Of a stretch of 64,000 bases of DNA, positions 55,356 through 64,000 are shown piece by piece. Every line of letters begins with the position of its first letter. The stretch's first letter is position 1. The stretch is from Actinomycetes bacterium (GTDB taxonomy: Bacteria > Actinomycetota > Coriobacteriia > Coriobacteriales > JAEZZM01). Under the pieces are notes generated by a model. The model worked only from the letters and a program-made list of their open reading frames with translations, made no database searches and was not told where the DNA came from. Location of the stretch: assembly GCA_023418575.1 (NCBI GenBank), contig JAEZZM010000018.1:1-64000 (forward strand). Direction: 5' to 3'. The position numbers were made by a program, and so were the translations under genes.

Positions 55356-56330
55356 ATGAATATGACTGCGCCCTTGCGCCGTTTAGCTTATCTTGCTTCT
55401 GTCATAGTTCTTGCTTTTAGCCTAAGTGCTTGCTCTTCTTTACCATCAATTCAAGAGGCAAGTCCCAAGCAAGATGGTCAAGAAGAGCTCGTTGTTGCCC
55501 TAAGTTTTGACAGCGCTCCCTTCTCATTAGAAGATGCTGGAAAGCTGAGTGGCTACAATGTTGATATTGCTGCTGCCATCGCCCAGGAGATGGGCGCCAA
55601 ATTGCGTTTTGTAGACCTGGGAACAGGTGATGGCATTGATAAGCTGCGTTCAAATAATGATGTAGACATCGTTATGTCTTCAAATACACAAAATGTGACT
55701 GTTGATGGTGTTGAGGTTTTGGTGCGCAATTATAATGCCAATGCACCTGGCTTATTTACTGTGACCACTAATGGAGAACGCGCCCTTGCAACTGTTCAAG
55801 ATGTTGAAAAGGCAAGTATTGCTGTTCAGGGTGAATCTGTTTCCGATAAGCTCATATCAAAATTATTCCCTGCAGCCAAGCGCTTGCAGCTGCGTTCTAT
55901 CAATGAGTGCTTTGAGGCGCTAAAGTCAGGTCAAGTAAAATATGTGGCTTGTGACAGTCTCCAGGGCTCATATCTTGCTAAAAACTATGAAAATGTGGCT
56001 CCAGCTGGTCTTTTAGAAAACGCTGAATCATTAAATATTTTAGCACGCTCTAAATCAGGCAATAATAAGTTTGATGCAATTCGCCGTGCTGCTGATAAGC
56101 TTAAAGCTGGTGGGGTCTTTGATCTTATCGCCACCAAATGGTTTGGTCCTTATCAAGGTTCTACTACCACCGGTAGCCTTATTGAGTTAGATGAGCAGCG
56201 CAAAAAAGCAATAGCGGAGCTAGAAACAAGCGGCTTGGCAAGTGCGGCTGCTGAAGCAGTTAGTACACAACAGCAAGAGCTAAGCCCAGGGGCCAATGTT
56301 TCTCTGCCTGAAGAACGTTCAGGTCGATAA
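55356..56330 (+). CDS. Amino-acid-type solute-binding lipoprotein (SBP family 3)
   Basis: 324 residues. Lipobox LSAC in LASVIVLAFSLSAC, then a periplasmic-binding-protein family 3 domain: VVALSFDSAPFSLEDAGKLS, GYNVDIAAAIAQEMGAKL, DKLRSNNDVDIVMSSNTQ and the late YQGSTTTGSL region. The Gln/Ala-rich tail is non-conserved. No permease or ATPase gene is adjacent, so it may serve a transporter encoded elsewhere or act as a receptor. Its start follows AGGAGG, right after the structured RNA. Confidence 0.85.
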   Translation: MNMTAPLRRLAYLASVIVLAFSLSACSSLPSIQEASPKQDGQEELVVALSFDSAPFSLEDAGKLSGYNVDIAAAIAQEMGAKLRFVDLGTGDGIDKLRSNNDVDIVMSSNTQNVTVDGVEVLVRNYNANAPGLFTVTTNGERALATVQDVEKASIAVQGESVSDKLISKLFPAAKRLQLRSINECFEALKSGQVKYVACDSLQGSYLAKNYENVAPAGLLENAESLNILARSKSGNNKFDAIRRAADKLKAGGVFDLIATKWFGPYQGSTTTGSLIELDEQRKKAIAELETSGLASAAAEAVSTQQQELSPGANVSLPEERSGR

Positions 56331-56349
56331 GCTAAGATATTCTCGGTGC

Positions 56350-56427
56350 TAATCCTTCAGGATAATCCTACGGGGTAATCCTTCAGGTTAATCCTTGGGA
56401 ATAATTCTTGGTGATAATCCTTATCGG
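56350..56427. repeat. Exact-period 13-bp tandem repeat, six copies
   Basis: Units begin at 56350, 56363, 56376, 56389, 56402 and 56415. Each starts TAATCCT (TAATTCT in the fifth) and ends with a variable G-rich hexamer such as TCAGGA or ACGGGG. Lies between the lipoprotein gene and a terminator. Confidence 0.85.
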
Positions 56428-56481
56428 CATTTTGAGAAAAGCATTGTAAGGCTTCTCAAAATAATTCAAAAAATATTTCTA

Positions 56482-56512
56482 AAAAGACGGTCTTTCTTAG
56501 GCCGTCTTTTAT
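56482..56512 (+). terminator. Intrinsic terminator after the lipoprotein gene
   Basis: AAAAGACGG (56482-56490) and CCGTCTTTT (56502-56510) form a 9-bp stem running into T4. Confidence 0.85.
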
Positions 56513-56608
56513 ATTTTAGGGTAGACTAGTACTAAGTTGTTGGTGGAGCTTTTAAATTGTCTACTGGCTCTTTAAAAGCCCTGTTAACACAGTAAGTTAG
56601 GAGTAAGT

Positions 56609-57196
56609 ATGAACATCACGGTAACGGGTCGTAAGACCACAGTAACAGAGGCTCTTCACAATCATGTAGATGAAAAAGTTGGTGGAGCTGCTCGCGTATT
56701 TGAGATTGATCCTTTAAGCGCAGATGTTGTTTTGCGTGTAGAGAAGAATCCTTCAAACCCAGAGCCTGCAACCTGTGAGGTAACTCTTCACGCCAAGGGA
56801 GCAGTAATTCGCGTTTCTGAGTCTGATGCAGATATGTATGTAGCAATTGATAAGGCTGCAGATAATGTTACTCGTCAGCTTCGCAAATTTAAGACTAAGA
56901 TTGTTGATAGGCGTCAAAGCCCTGCTGCAGAGCCTATTTTTACACATACTTCCCAAGAGCTTGATTTTGATAAGCTCATGGATGAGCTGCATCATGAAGA
57001 TGATGCGCTTGTGCGTGAAAAAGTTATTGATTTTACCGTACTTACAGAAGAACAAGCCCTAGTTCAAACTGATCTCCTAGGCCATGATTTCTTTGTATTT
57101 ACCAATGCAGAGACCGGTCTTACTAACGTAATTTATCACCGTAAAAATGGTGGTTACGGCATTATTAAACCTCGTATAGAGGAGCTAGAGGGTTAA
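56609..57196 (+). CDS. hpf: Long-form ribosome hibernation promoting factor (RaiA/HPF)
   Basis: 195 residues: N-terminal RaiA domain (MNITVTGRKTTVTEALHNHV, ATCEVTLHAKGAVIRVSES, DMYVAIDKAADNVTRQLRK) and a C-terminal dimerisation domain (FDFTVLTEEQ-like VIDFTVLTEEQALVQTDLLG, HDFFVFTNAETGLTNVIYHR). The two-domain form dimerises 70S ribosomes into 100S particles in stationary phase in Gram-positives. GGAGTAAGT before the ATG. Its relation to the structured RNA two genes upstream is of interest. Confidence 0.95.
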   Translation: MNITVTGRKTTVTEALHNHVDEKVGGAARVFEIDPLSADVVLRVEKNPSNPEPATCEVTLHAKGAVIRVSESDADMYVAIDKAADNVTRQLRKFKTKIVDRRQSPAAEPIFTHTSQELDFDKLMDELHHEDDALVREKVIDFTVLTEEQALVQTDLLGHDFFVFTNAETGLTNVIYHRKNGGYGIIKPRIEELEG

Positions 57197-57237
57197 GATC
57201 CTTTGAGCTTATAAAGCTGTAGCGCAGTAACCGCTTT

Positions 57238-57272
57238 AACCTCGCCTAAGATGCTAGTTCTTGGGCGAGGTT
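57238..57272 (+). terminator. Hairpin between hpf and crcB
   Basis: AACCTCGCCTAAG (57238-57250) pairs with CTTGGGCGAGGTT (57260-57272), one G-U. No long T-run, so partial termination or mRNA stabilisation. Confidence 0.6.
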
Positions 57273-57301
57273 AGCTTATCTTTAGGAAGAGAAGCGCTTT
57301 G

Positions 57302-57670
57302 ATGGTTTCATTTTTCTTGCTTGCCTTGGGTGGCGCACTGGGATCAGTTCTTAGGTATGCTTGCTCGCTAGTAATTGCTAGTCCACAGGGCTTCCCCTTG
57401 GCTACTCTTGTGGTGAACTTTCTTGGCTCTTTTCTTATCGGATTCAGTTCAGTCTTGTTTGCTCAAAGTGCCTCTGCAAAAAATTGGGATCTTTTTGTTT
57501 CTAAGGGTTTGTGCGGAGGCTTTACCACCTTTTCTAGTTTTTCATTAGAAAATATGAGCCTACTTGAGCAGGGTCGTTATCTTATGGCTTGCTCATATAT
57601 TGGCCTTTCACTAGCTTTGTGTTTAATAGGGGTAAGTTTGGGGACTGTCTGCGCCAAACGGTTTACTTAA
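57302..57670 (+). CDS. crcB: Fluoride ion channel CrcB/Fluc
   Basis: 122 residues, four membrane helices. Family motifs GGALGSVLRYACS, VVNFLGSFLIGFSS and GLCGGFTTFSSFSLE (with the central-Na+ and Phe-box region). Dimeric export of toxic fluoride. Only one copy is here; many Gram-positives need two different subunits. AGGAAGAG upstream of the ATG. No fluoride riboswitch is visible in the 100 nt upstream. Confidence 0.93.
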   Translation: MVSFFLLALGGALGSVLRYACSLVIASPQGFPLATLVVNFLGSFLIGFSSVLFAQSASAKNWDLFVSKGLCGGFTTFSSFSLENMSLLEQGRYLMACSYIGLSLALCLIGVSLGTVCAKRFT

Positions 57671-57819
57671 AAGCACAAATCTAGCACAAGCTTTCAATTA
57701 TATATACGCACGAAATTACCCCAAATTAGGTACACTTAGTAGCTATGGTACTTGGCTATAGTAATTAGCGTTTACCTTCTCTAGAACATCGGTAGTTTCA
57801 CGTTCTTAAGGAGTTGCAT

Positions 57820-58740
57820 ATGGCTGGCGTTCAAGCAGTGGATTACATCTGGAAAAATGGTGAGTTTGTAGCATGGAATGAGGCTACAACTCATGTACTT
57901 ACGCACTCTTTGCACTATGGCGATGCAGTTTTTGAGGGTGCTCGTTGTTATCAATTAAGTGACGGCGGGTCAGCAGTTTTTAGACTTAAAGATCACATGG
58001 CTCGTCTAGAGCGTTCTTGCAAAATGATGATGATGGAGCTTCCCTTTACTCAAGAAGAGCTTTGCGAAGCAACCCTAGAATTGATTAGAAAAAATGGGCT
58101 CAAGTCATGTTATGTTCGCCCCTTAGTGTATAGAGGTTATGGGTCTATGGGCGTTGATCCCGCTGGCTGCCCCATTGATGTAATTATTGCTGTTTGGCCT
58201 TGGGATGCCTATCTTGGCCAGGAAGCCTTAGAAAAGGGCATTAAATTGGGTATTTCTAGCTGGAGACAGCGTGGCCTCAACTCATTTCCACCAGCTATTA
58301 AATCTTCAGGTAACTACCTTAACAGTGGCCTTGCTAAGATGGAAGCTTTGCGCAATGGCTATGCAGAGGCAATCATGCTTAATGAAGCTGGCTTGGTGGC
58401 AGAGGGAACAGGCGAAAATGTCTTTGTAGTTCGTGATGGCGTGCTTATGACTCCTCCAGTAAGTGACGGTATTTTGGAAGGTATTACCAGAGAGACCGTG
58501 CTTACTTTAGCAGATGATTTGGGTCTTGACTATGTTGAATGCTCACTTGCACGCACAGATCTGTATATTGCAGATGAGATGTTTTTAACTGGATCAGCCG
58601 CAGAACTTACGCCTGTATCTTCTGTTGATGGCAGAGAAATTCCTTGCAGAGGCCCTATCACCAAACAAATTCAAGAGGCATATTTTGCGCTTGTTCATGG
58701 TGAGAATCCTGAGTACGAGGCTTGGTTGGATCGCGTTTAA
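57820..58740 (+). CDS. ilvE: Branched-chain amino acid aminotransferase
   Basis: 306-residue fold-type IV PLP aminotransferase. Blocks: VDYIWKNGEFVAWNEATTHV, LHYGDAVFEGARCY, SCYVRPLVYRGYGSMGVDP, the PLP Lys in PAIKSSGNYLNSGLAK and EGTGENVFVVRDG. Interconverts Leu/Ile/Val and their 2-oxo acids. AAGGAG is 6 nt before ATG 57820, better than the TTG two codons upstream. No ilv genes are next to it. Confidence 0.93.
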   Translation: MAGVQAVDYIWKNGEFVAWNEATTHVLTHSLHYGDAVFEGARCYQLSDGGSAVFRLKDHMARLERSCKMMMMELPFTQEELCEATLELIRKNGLKSCYVRPLVYRGYGSMGVDPAGCPIDVIIAVWPWDAYLGQEALEKGIKLGISSWRQRGLNSFPPAIKSSGNYLNSGLAKMEALRNGYAEAIMLNEAGLVAEGTGENVFVVRDGVLMTPPVSDGILEGITRETVLTLADDLGLDYVECSLARTDLYIADEMFLTGSAAELTPVSSVDGREIPCRGPITKQIQEAYFALVHGENPEYEAWLDRV

Positions 58741-58800
58741 ATTTTTATGGAAGCTTAGTTGTAGATATGAGTTCTTAGATAGGTAGATTAGGTTTAGTAT

Positions 58801-61800
58801 ATGGCCTTCGTTCATTTGCACAATCATTCTGAATATTCCCTGCTTGATGGTGCAACCCGTGTAGGGGATATGTGTAATAAAGCCTGGAAACTTGGGATGC
58901 CCGCCATTGCCTTAACCGATCATGGTTATATGTATGGTTGTGCTAATTTTTATCGTGCAGCAAGACAGGCGGGTATCCCTAAGAGTGGCGAGAAACAAGC
59001 AGGTGTCAGCTATGGCATTAAGCCCATTTTGGGTTGCGAAGTTTACTTCACTCCAGACTCCAGTCTTTCTCGTGATGGTAAGCCAGAGCTCTATCATCTG
59101 GTTTTGCTTGCAAAAAATAACGAAGGCTATAAAAACCTCATGAACTTGGTCTCAGATGCTGCTGTTAGAGGTTTTTATTATAAGCCGCGTGTTACCTTAG
59201 AGATGCTGCGTGATAATCACGAGGGTATTATCGCCACCTCCTCTTGCGCAAGTGGCATAGTGCCGCGCCATATATGTAGACGACAGCCAGAGACAGCACT
59301 GAAGTGGGCAAAAGAATTTCAATCCCTTTTTGGTGAGGGGAATTTTTATATTGAACTTCAAGACCATGGTATTACGCTTGACAGCGGACATACTCAGTAC
59401 GAGCTCAATCAGGAGCTTTGCACCCTTGCTCGTGAGCTTTCTTTGCCAACGCTTGCTACCAATGATATGCACTATCTCAATAAAGAAGATGCTAAGGTTC
59501 AAGATATTCTTATGTGTATTGGTATGGGAAAAACCCTTGATGATAATACACGTATGCGCTTTTCCTGCGATGAGTTTTATCTTAAAACTGAAGAGGAAAT
59601 GCGCAGTGCACTTAAGGATTTTCAAGAAGCCTGCGATAATACCGTAGAACTTGCCGAGAAGTGCAATGTAAATCTTGAATTTGGCCGCGTTATCCTGCCA
59701 ATTTTCCCTCTGCCCGAGGGTGAAACCAATGAGTCAATGCTTAAGATAGAAAGCCTTAAAGGACTCAAAGAGCGCTATGGTGATCCCTTGCCCCAAGAGG
59801 TTGTAGATCGCTTTGAGCATGAGTATGAGATTATCTGTTCTAAAGGCTTTGCAGCCTACTTCTTAATTGTGCAGGATTTCACTCGTTGGGCTAAGGAAAA
59901 CAAGATTGGTGTTGGGCCTGGTAGAGGCTCTGCTGCAGGTTCTATTATTTCTTATGCCCTTGGTATTACGAGCTTTGACCCCTTAGAAAATGGCTTAATT
60001 TTTGAGCGTTTCTTATCGCCAGAACGTACTGAAATGCCTGATATTGATATGGATTTTGATGATGAGCGACGTCTAGATGTTATTGAATATGTGCGTCAGC
60101 GTTATGGCAAAGAGAAGGTTGCCCACGTTATTACCTACCATACTATTAAGGCAAAACAAGCTATAAATGATGCAGCTCGCGTACTTGATAAGCCCGTCTA
60201 CATGGGTCAAAAGCTTTCAAAAATGATCTCAAGTGCCCCGGGCGTTACACTTAAAGATGTTTTAGAAAAAGGGGAGAAACATCCTGAGTTTTTCAATCCT
60301 GATTTTAAGGATGCTTATGACTCAGATCCTGATTCTCATGCCATTATTGATGCAGCCCTTGCAATTGAGGGCATGACACGTGGAGAAGGCGTGCATGCTT
60401 CAGCTGTTATTATTTGTAGAGATCCCGTATATGACCATGTGCCCACAAAATATGACACCAAGGGTGGCGTAGAAATTACCCAATACGACGGAGCGACAGT
60501 TGCAGACTTAGGTCTGCTTAAGATGGATTTCTTAGGCCTACGTACCCTCACCGTTATCTCTAAAGCAAAAGAAAATATTAAGCTTACCCGTGGTATTGAT
60601 ATAGATGAATCTAAACTATTTGTAAAAACTAAAGAGGAAGATCCTGCTGTTTTTGAGCTCTTTATGAATGGCCATACTGCGGGCGTGTTCCAGGTTGAAT
60701 CAGCAGGCATGACTGCTCTGCTTAAAAAGATGAAGCCCACGGAATACAAGCATATCGTTGCTGTTTTGGCACTGTATAGACCGGGTCCACTCAATGCGGG
60801 TATGGTTGATGATTACGTAGATCGTATGTCTGGGCGCAAGCCGGTTGTCTTTTATGATGATAGATTGAGTCACATTCTAGAAGACACCTATGGCACCATC
60901 GTCTATCAAGAGCAGGTTATGCAGATTTCAGTAACCATGTCAGGTTTTACTTTGGGTGAATCTGATCGCCTGAGAAAGGCGGTGGCTAAAAAGAAGCTCT
61001 CCTTGATGCGTGAAAAGCTTCAGGTTTGGGCTGATGGCGTTGAAGAAACCATGGAAGATCACTGGCTGAATGGTGCTGTACGCAATGGCTATAGTCGAGA
61101 TGTAGCCCAGCGTATCTGGGACGATGTTTTAGCTTTTGCAGAATACGCCTTCAATAAGTCTCACTCTGCGGCCTATGGCATCTTAACCATGGAAACTGCT
61201 TATCTTAAGGCTCATTACCCAAATGAATACATGGCCGCTGTGCTTACTTCTTATACGGGTAAGACCGAGAAAATCGTGCATTATATTTCTGCATGTCGAA
61301 GAGAAGGCTTAGAGGTTTTAGCTCCAGATATTAATATTTCTCGAGGCTCATTTACCCCAGATGAAAAAGGTGTACGCTTTGGCTTAAGCGGTATTAAGGG
61401 TGTTGGTGAGGCTGTTGTTGAGCATATTTTAGAGGAGCGCGATAAAAACGGTGCCTTTAAAAACCTGCATGACTTTGTAGAACGTGTAGACTCTGCTCAA
61501 GTCGGACGCCGCGTGGTAGAAGCCTTGATTAAGGCTGGCGCCTTTGATTCAAGTGGCTATACCCGACGCCAGCTATACGAACTTATCAGAAAAGATAACC
61601 CCGCCAATATTTTGGATGCAGCAGCTAAGAGACAAAAGGATAGAAGCACAGGTCAGGTAAGCATGTTTGATCTTTTTGCTGATGATCCAGATGTGGGCTT
61701 TTCACTTGATATCACACCTCCTGATGGCATTGAGTGGGATAGAACAATAAAGCTTGCTGAAGAGCGCAAGGTACTAGGAATTTATGTTAGTGATCACCCC

Positions 61801-62427
61801 TTGAGACCTTATGAGTATGCGCTTTCTGAGGCTCGAGAGCATAAGATTTCAGACATTCTTATAAGTGATGAGACAGAGGGATCGTTGGTAAAAGATGGCT
61901 CTGTTCACTGGTACGCCGGTATGGTGCAGGCGGTTAACAGAAGACCTACCAGTACCGGAAAGCTCATGGCTATTCTTAGGCTTGAAGATATAGAAGGTGA
62001 AATAGACTGCGTAATCTTCCCCAAGCTTTATGAATCATGCCGCAGTATTATTGAGCCTGATGAGCTTGAGGGCGATCAGGACGGGCCAGAGATCTTTATA
62101 AAAGTTAAAGCAAAACTGGAGAGATCCGATAGAGGGGATCAGCTCATAGCTATGGAGCTTGAGGAGCTGGTCTTTACAGAAGAAAACAACAGGCCCCGTG
62201 TCTTGGAGCTCCAAATAATGCCTGATATGGTAAGTAGCGCAAACTTTAGCAAAATGGAGGAAATCTTTAAACGTTATCCTGGTCATGATAGCATTGAGCT
62301 TATCGTTCACGAAGAGGAATCCTTAGTAAGAATTGAGCTCAGTCATAAAGTAAAAGCTCAGGAATTCATGTTAAAAGCAGAGCTCATAAATGTCTTGGGA
62401 GATGCTGCTTACGTAAGAAGTGTTTAG
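58801..62427 (+). CDS. dnaE: DNA polymerase III alpha subunit
   Basis: 1208-residue DnaE-type replicative polymerase. N-terminal PHP domain (FVHLHNHSEYSLLDGATR, ALTDHGYMYG), palm with GVGPGRGSAAGSIISYALG and the catalytic PDIDMDFDDERRLDVIEY, finger region, GVFQVESAGMTALLKKMKP, the YQEQVMQISVTMSGFTLG block, helix-hairpin-helix GIKGVGEAVVEHILEERD and a C-terminal OB fold. Full length. The upstream region has only a weak RBS. Essential gene for chromosome replication. Confidence 0.97.
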   Translation: MAFVHLHNHSEYSLLDGATRVGDMCNKAWKLGMPAIALTDHGYMYGCANFYRAARQAGIPKSGEKQAGVSYGIKPILGCEVYFTPDSSLSRDGKPELYHLVLLAKNNEGYKNLMNLVSDAAVRGFYYKPRVTLEMLRDNHEGIIATSSCASGIVPRHICRRQPETALKWAKEFQSLFGEGNFYIELQDHGITLDSGHTQYELNQELCTLARELSLPTLATNDMHYLNKEDAKVQDILMCIGMGKTLDDNTRMRFSCDEFYLKTEEEMRSALKDFQEACDNTVELAEKCNVNLEFGRVILPIFPLPEGETNESMLKIESLKGLKERYGDPLPQEVVDRFEHEYEIICSKGFAAYFLIVQDFTRWAKENKIGVGPGRGSAAGSIISYALGITSFDPLENGLIFERFLSPERTEMPDIDMDFDDERRLDVIEYVRQRYGKEKVAHVITYHTIKAKQAINDAARVLDKPVYMGQKLSKMISSAPGVTLKDVLEKGEKHPEFFNPDFKDAYDSDPDSHAIIDAALAIEGMTRGEGVHASAVIICRDPVYDHVPTKYDTKGGVEITQYDGATVADLGLLKMDFLGLRTLTVISKAKENIKLTRGIDIDESKLFVKTKEEDPAVFELFMNGHTAGVFQVESAGMTALLKKMKPTEYKHIVAVLALYRPGPLNAGMVDDYVDRMSGRKPVVFYDDRLSHILEDTYGTIVYQEQVMQISVTMSGFTLGESDRLRKAVAKKKLSLMREKLQVWADGVEETMEDHWLNGAVRNGYSRDVAQRIWDDVLAFAEYAFNKSHSAAYGILTMETAYLKAHYPNEYMAAVLTSYTGKTEKIVHYISACRREGLEVLAPDINISRGSFTPDEKGVRFGLSGIKGVGEAVVEHILEERDKNGAFKNLHDFVERVDSAQVGRRVVEALIKAGAFDSSGYTRRQLYELIRKDNPANILDAAAKRQKDRSTGQVSMFDLFADDPDVGFSLDITPPDGIEWDRTIKLAEERKVLGIYVSDHPLRPYEYALSEAREHKISDILISDETEGSLVKDGSVHWYAGMVQAVNRRPTSTGKLMAILRLEDIEGEIDCVIFPKLYESCRSIIEPDELEGDQDGPEIFIKVKAKLERSDRGDQLIAMELEELVFTEENNRPRVLELQIMPDMVSSANFSKMEEIFKRYPGHDSIELIVHEEESLVRIELSHKVKAQEFMLKAELINVLGDAAYVRSV

Positions 62428-62504
62428 CCTGAGCGGGCTTTTGGGATTATGTACCCAGTTTGTCCTGTTATTTCGGTATATAGAAAATTGATAAAGGGGA
62501 TTTA

Positions 62505-63620
62505 ATGAGAACAGATGAACATATTTATGTGAAAGAGCTGCCTTCAGTGCACCCTCATACACCTTATGATTATCTTAGAATTTTAGCTGGGCCTGCTGCT
62601 AGATGGTATAAGCCTTTACTTTCCTTGCTTTTGTGCGTGGTCTTAGGTTTTGTGTTACAGTTGCTTATCCTTTTACCCTTATCTTTTGTCTATGTGGCTG
62701 TAGCTCCCGATTCTAGCCTTGCCTTTGAGAGTGTAGCTACCATGGATATGGCTCAGCCTTTGGTTGCCTTTGTTTTGCTCTTTAGTGTGGCCTGCTTTTT
62801 GCCTGCAGCAATGGCTTCACACGCAATTGTATATAAGCAAAGGCCTGGTCGTGTCTTTTCTCTTATCGGAAAAATTCGTATTAAACTCTTGCTACTCTGT
62901 TTGATACCTGGTTTTCTGGTTTTGGGCGGTTTTAACTGCTTGCAGCTTGCCTTAGAAGGAGCTTCTGCTATAAATCCACGTCCGGACTACCCCTTACTTG
63001 TAATGGTGCTTTTGGTATTCTTGCCATTTCAAATATGTGCAGAAGAATTCATCTTTAGAGGACTGCTGCTTCAGTATATTGGCTCATGGTTTAGGCGTAA
63101 CAAAAAGCTCGCGCTCGTTATGAGTTTCAGTATAAGCTCAATGCTCTTTGCTTTAGCTCATGGCTCTTTTGACCTTTTTACCTTTTTACATCTGTGCTTT
63201 TTTGGTCTGTGCGCAGCATTTTTAGTCTTAAAAACGGGGGGCTTAGAGGCCGCTTTAGCTTTACACTTTACTAATAATTTTGTAATTTTGGCCTTTACAG
63301 GTCTTCAAGGAGTTTCAACACAAAGTCTTGCAGGTCAAACTCAGGTGGGATTTGGTGAATTTTTACTAGCAGCGGTGATGCTACTACTAGTTAGCGCGGC
63401 CCAATATGGCATTTTTTATCATTTTAAGAAAAAAGGCGAGTATTCTGCTGTTTTAGATAGAGAAATTGATCACAAACGCTATGAAAAGCTGAGCCATCTT
63501 CAAGCTTCTCAGCTTAGCAAGCCTTCGGTAGCAGGCTCTATGCAAGATGAAAGTTATAAAATACTTCCACAGGAATACGAGAACTTAGTAGAGAATAATT
63601 CTCCCAAAAGGCCAGAATAG
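62505..63620 (+). CDS. CPBP-family intramembrane metalloprotease
   Basis: 371 residues with about eight membrane helices. The CPBP/Abi active site is present: motif 1 EEFIFRGLLLQY, motif 2 SMLFALAHGSF and motif 3 ALHFTNNFVIL. Gram-positive members process prenylated or peptide substrates and some give bacteriocin self-immunity. The last ~60 residues are a polar cytosolic tail. AAAGGGG before the ATG. Substrate unknown. Confidence 0.88.
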   Translation: MRTDEHIYVKELPSVHPHTPYDYLRILAGPAARWYKPLLSLLLCVVLGFVLQLLILLPLSFVYVAVAPDSSLAFESVATMDMAQPLVAFVLLFSVACFLPAAMASHAIVYKQRPGRVFSLIGKIRIKLLLLCLIPGFLVLGGFNCLQLALEGASAINPRPDYPLLVMVLLVFLPFQICAEEFIFRGLLLQYIGSWFRRNKKLALVMSFSISSMLFALAHGSFDLFTFLHLCFFGLCAAFLVLKTGGLEAALALHFTNNFVILAFTGLQGVSTQSLAGQTQVGFGEFLLAAVMLLLVSAAQYGIFYHFKKKGEYSAVLDREIDHKRYEKLSHLQASQLSKPSVAGSMQDESYKILPQEYENLVENNSPKRPE

Positions 63621-63633
63621 GGGAGCTAAGACG

Positions 63634-64000
63634 ATGTCTCTTTTTGAAACTGTTGATACTCTCCTTAGTTTAGATAAACACAGCTTAGAGCACAGGAGAA
63701 ATCAGCGCAAAGAGTACATCCTTTCTTTAGGCATGCCTGCACTCCTCAAGGCTCAGCTTCACAGGAAAGCTCAGTGTAAGCCTTTAGATTTGAGCGCTTT
63801 TATTTCCCAGCAGTACTTTTTTGAACTTCCCTTGTTTTGCATTAATCCTCATAGCTCTAGTCCAGATAGAGAACTTGAAGATCAAATTGAGAGCTTTAGG
63901 AAGCAGGCGAAGCAATTTGAGCCTGTATACTTTTGCATTGCTGATAGCCTTGAGGTTAAAGAAGCACTTTATTGCGCTGCATACTGGCAAGCACCCTATG
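63634..64000 (+). CDS. Unknown protein, truncated by the window end
   Basis: ATG at 63634, 13 nt after the CPBP gene with GGGGAGC upstream, then 122 codons open to the last base. The sequence (MSLFETVDTLLSLDKHSLEH, NQRKEYILSLGMPALLKAQL) shows no motif I recognise, no signal peptide and no membrane helix; it reads as a helical cytosolic protein. Probably co-transcribed with the CPBP gene. Confidence 0.65.
   Translation, partial: MSLFETVDTLLSLDKHSLEHRRNQRKEYILSLGMPALLKAQLHRKAQCKPLDLSAFISQQYFFELPLFCINPHSSSPDRELEDQIESFRKQAKQFEPVYFCIADSLEVKEALYCAAYWQAPY

Noticed and set aside
57197..57301. Fluoride riboswitch before crcB
   Set aside because: Only a terminator-like hairpin is present; the conserved GGNGAUGG core is missing.

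Overview
The window is 64 kb of ordinary chromosome with dense coding, low-40s % G+C by eye, strong AGGAGG-type ribosome binding sites and no rRNA or tRNA. Gene content (LmeA-like DUF2993 protein, GatCAB, long-form HPF, Cna-B/TQXA-type and CAP-type sortase-anchored surface proteins, glycyl-radical enzymes, selenium-dependent glycine reductase) points to an anaerobic, amino-acid-fermenting Gram-positive. My best guess is a low-G+C member of the Coriobacteriia (Atopobium-like). That is an inference; an anaerobic Bacillota is not excluded.

Layout. 1-2.3 kb: end of pyruvate formate-lyase and an activase fused to a Crp-type regulator. 2.4-4.1 kb: yaaA, an XRE regulator and a small duplicated-motif protein. 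4.3-8.6 kb: a leftward molybdenum-cofactor operon (moeA-mobB-moaA-moaC-mogA). 8.9-16.5 kb: ligA, a DUF2993 protein, gatCAB, a DMT exporter and an overlooked 35-residue membrane peptide. 16.8-23 kb: a PflX-like radical SAM protein, a beta-lactamase-fold protein that has lost its active site, a frameshifted CAP-domain surface protein, a nuclease and a tail-anchored protein. 23.2-28.7 kb: a MacAB-type exporter and pncB. 28.9-40.7 kb: degV, a dehydrogenase with a His/Cys-rich tail, a NYN-LOTUS-AT-hook protein, rlmKL, a HEAT protein, an isocitrate dehydrogenase, two envelope proteins, DUF523 and comF. 41-47.8 kb: Na+/amino-acid symporter plus glycine reductase genes grdX-grdE-grdB-trxB-trxA-grdA, with in-frame UGA selenocysteine codons in grdB and grdA. 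47.9-51 kb: NCS1 permease and hydantoinase. 51-54.8 kb: a giant Cna-B surface protein. 55.1-57.7 kb: a structured RNA, an amino-acid-binding lipoprotein, hpf and crcB. 57.8-64 kb: ilvE, dnaE, a CPBP protease and a truncated unknown gene.

How they fit together. The symporter would import glycine/alanine. GrdE/GrdB (protein B) and selenoprotein GrdA (protein A), recycled by TrxB/TrxA, would reduce glycine; the acetyl-phosphate-forming protein C (grdC/grdD) is not here and must be elsewhere if the pathway is complete. The NCS1 permease and hydantoinase add uptake and ring opening of a hydantoin, pyrimidine or purine-derived compound. Moco synthesis implies a molybdoenzyme outside the window. The Crp-type domain fused to the PFL activase, plus a perfect TGTGA-N6-TCACA site upstream of the permease operon, suggests Crp/Fnr-type control, but that link is untested.

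Most worth a second look: the closed ~240-nt structured RNA at 55.1 kb, the A7 slippery site inside the CAP surface-protein gene, the PflA-Crp fusion, the selenoprotein cluster lacking grdCD, the in-frame stop before a fourth AT-hook, the enriched CGATAAGG word, and the short leaders of the agcS-grd and permease operons.
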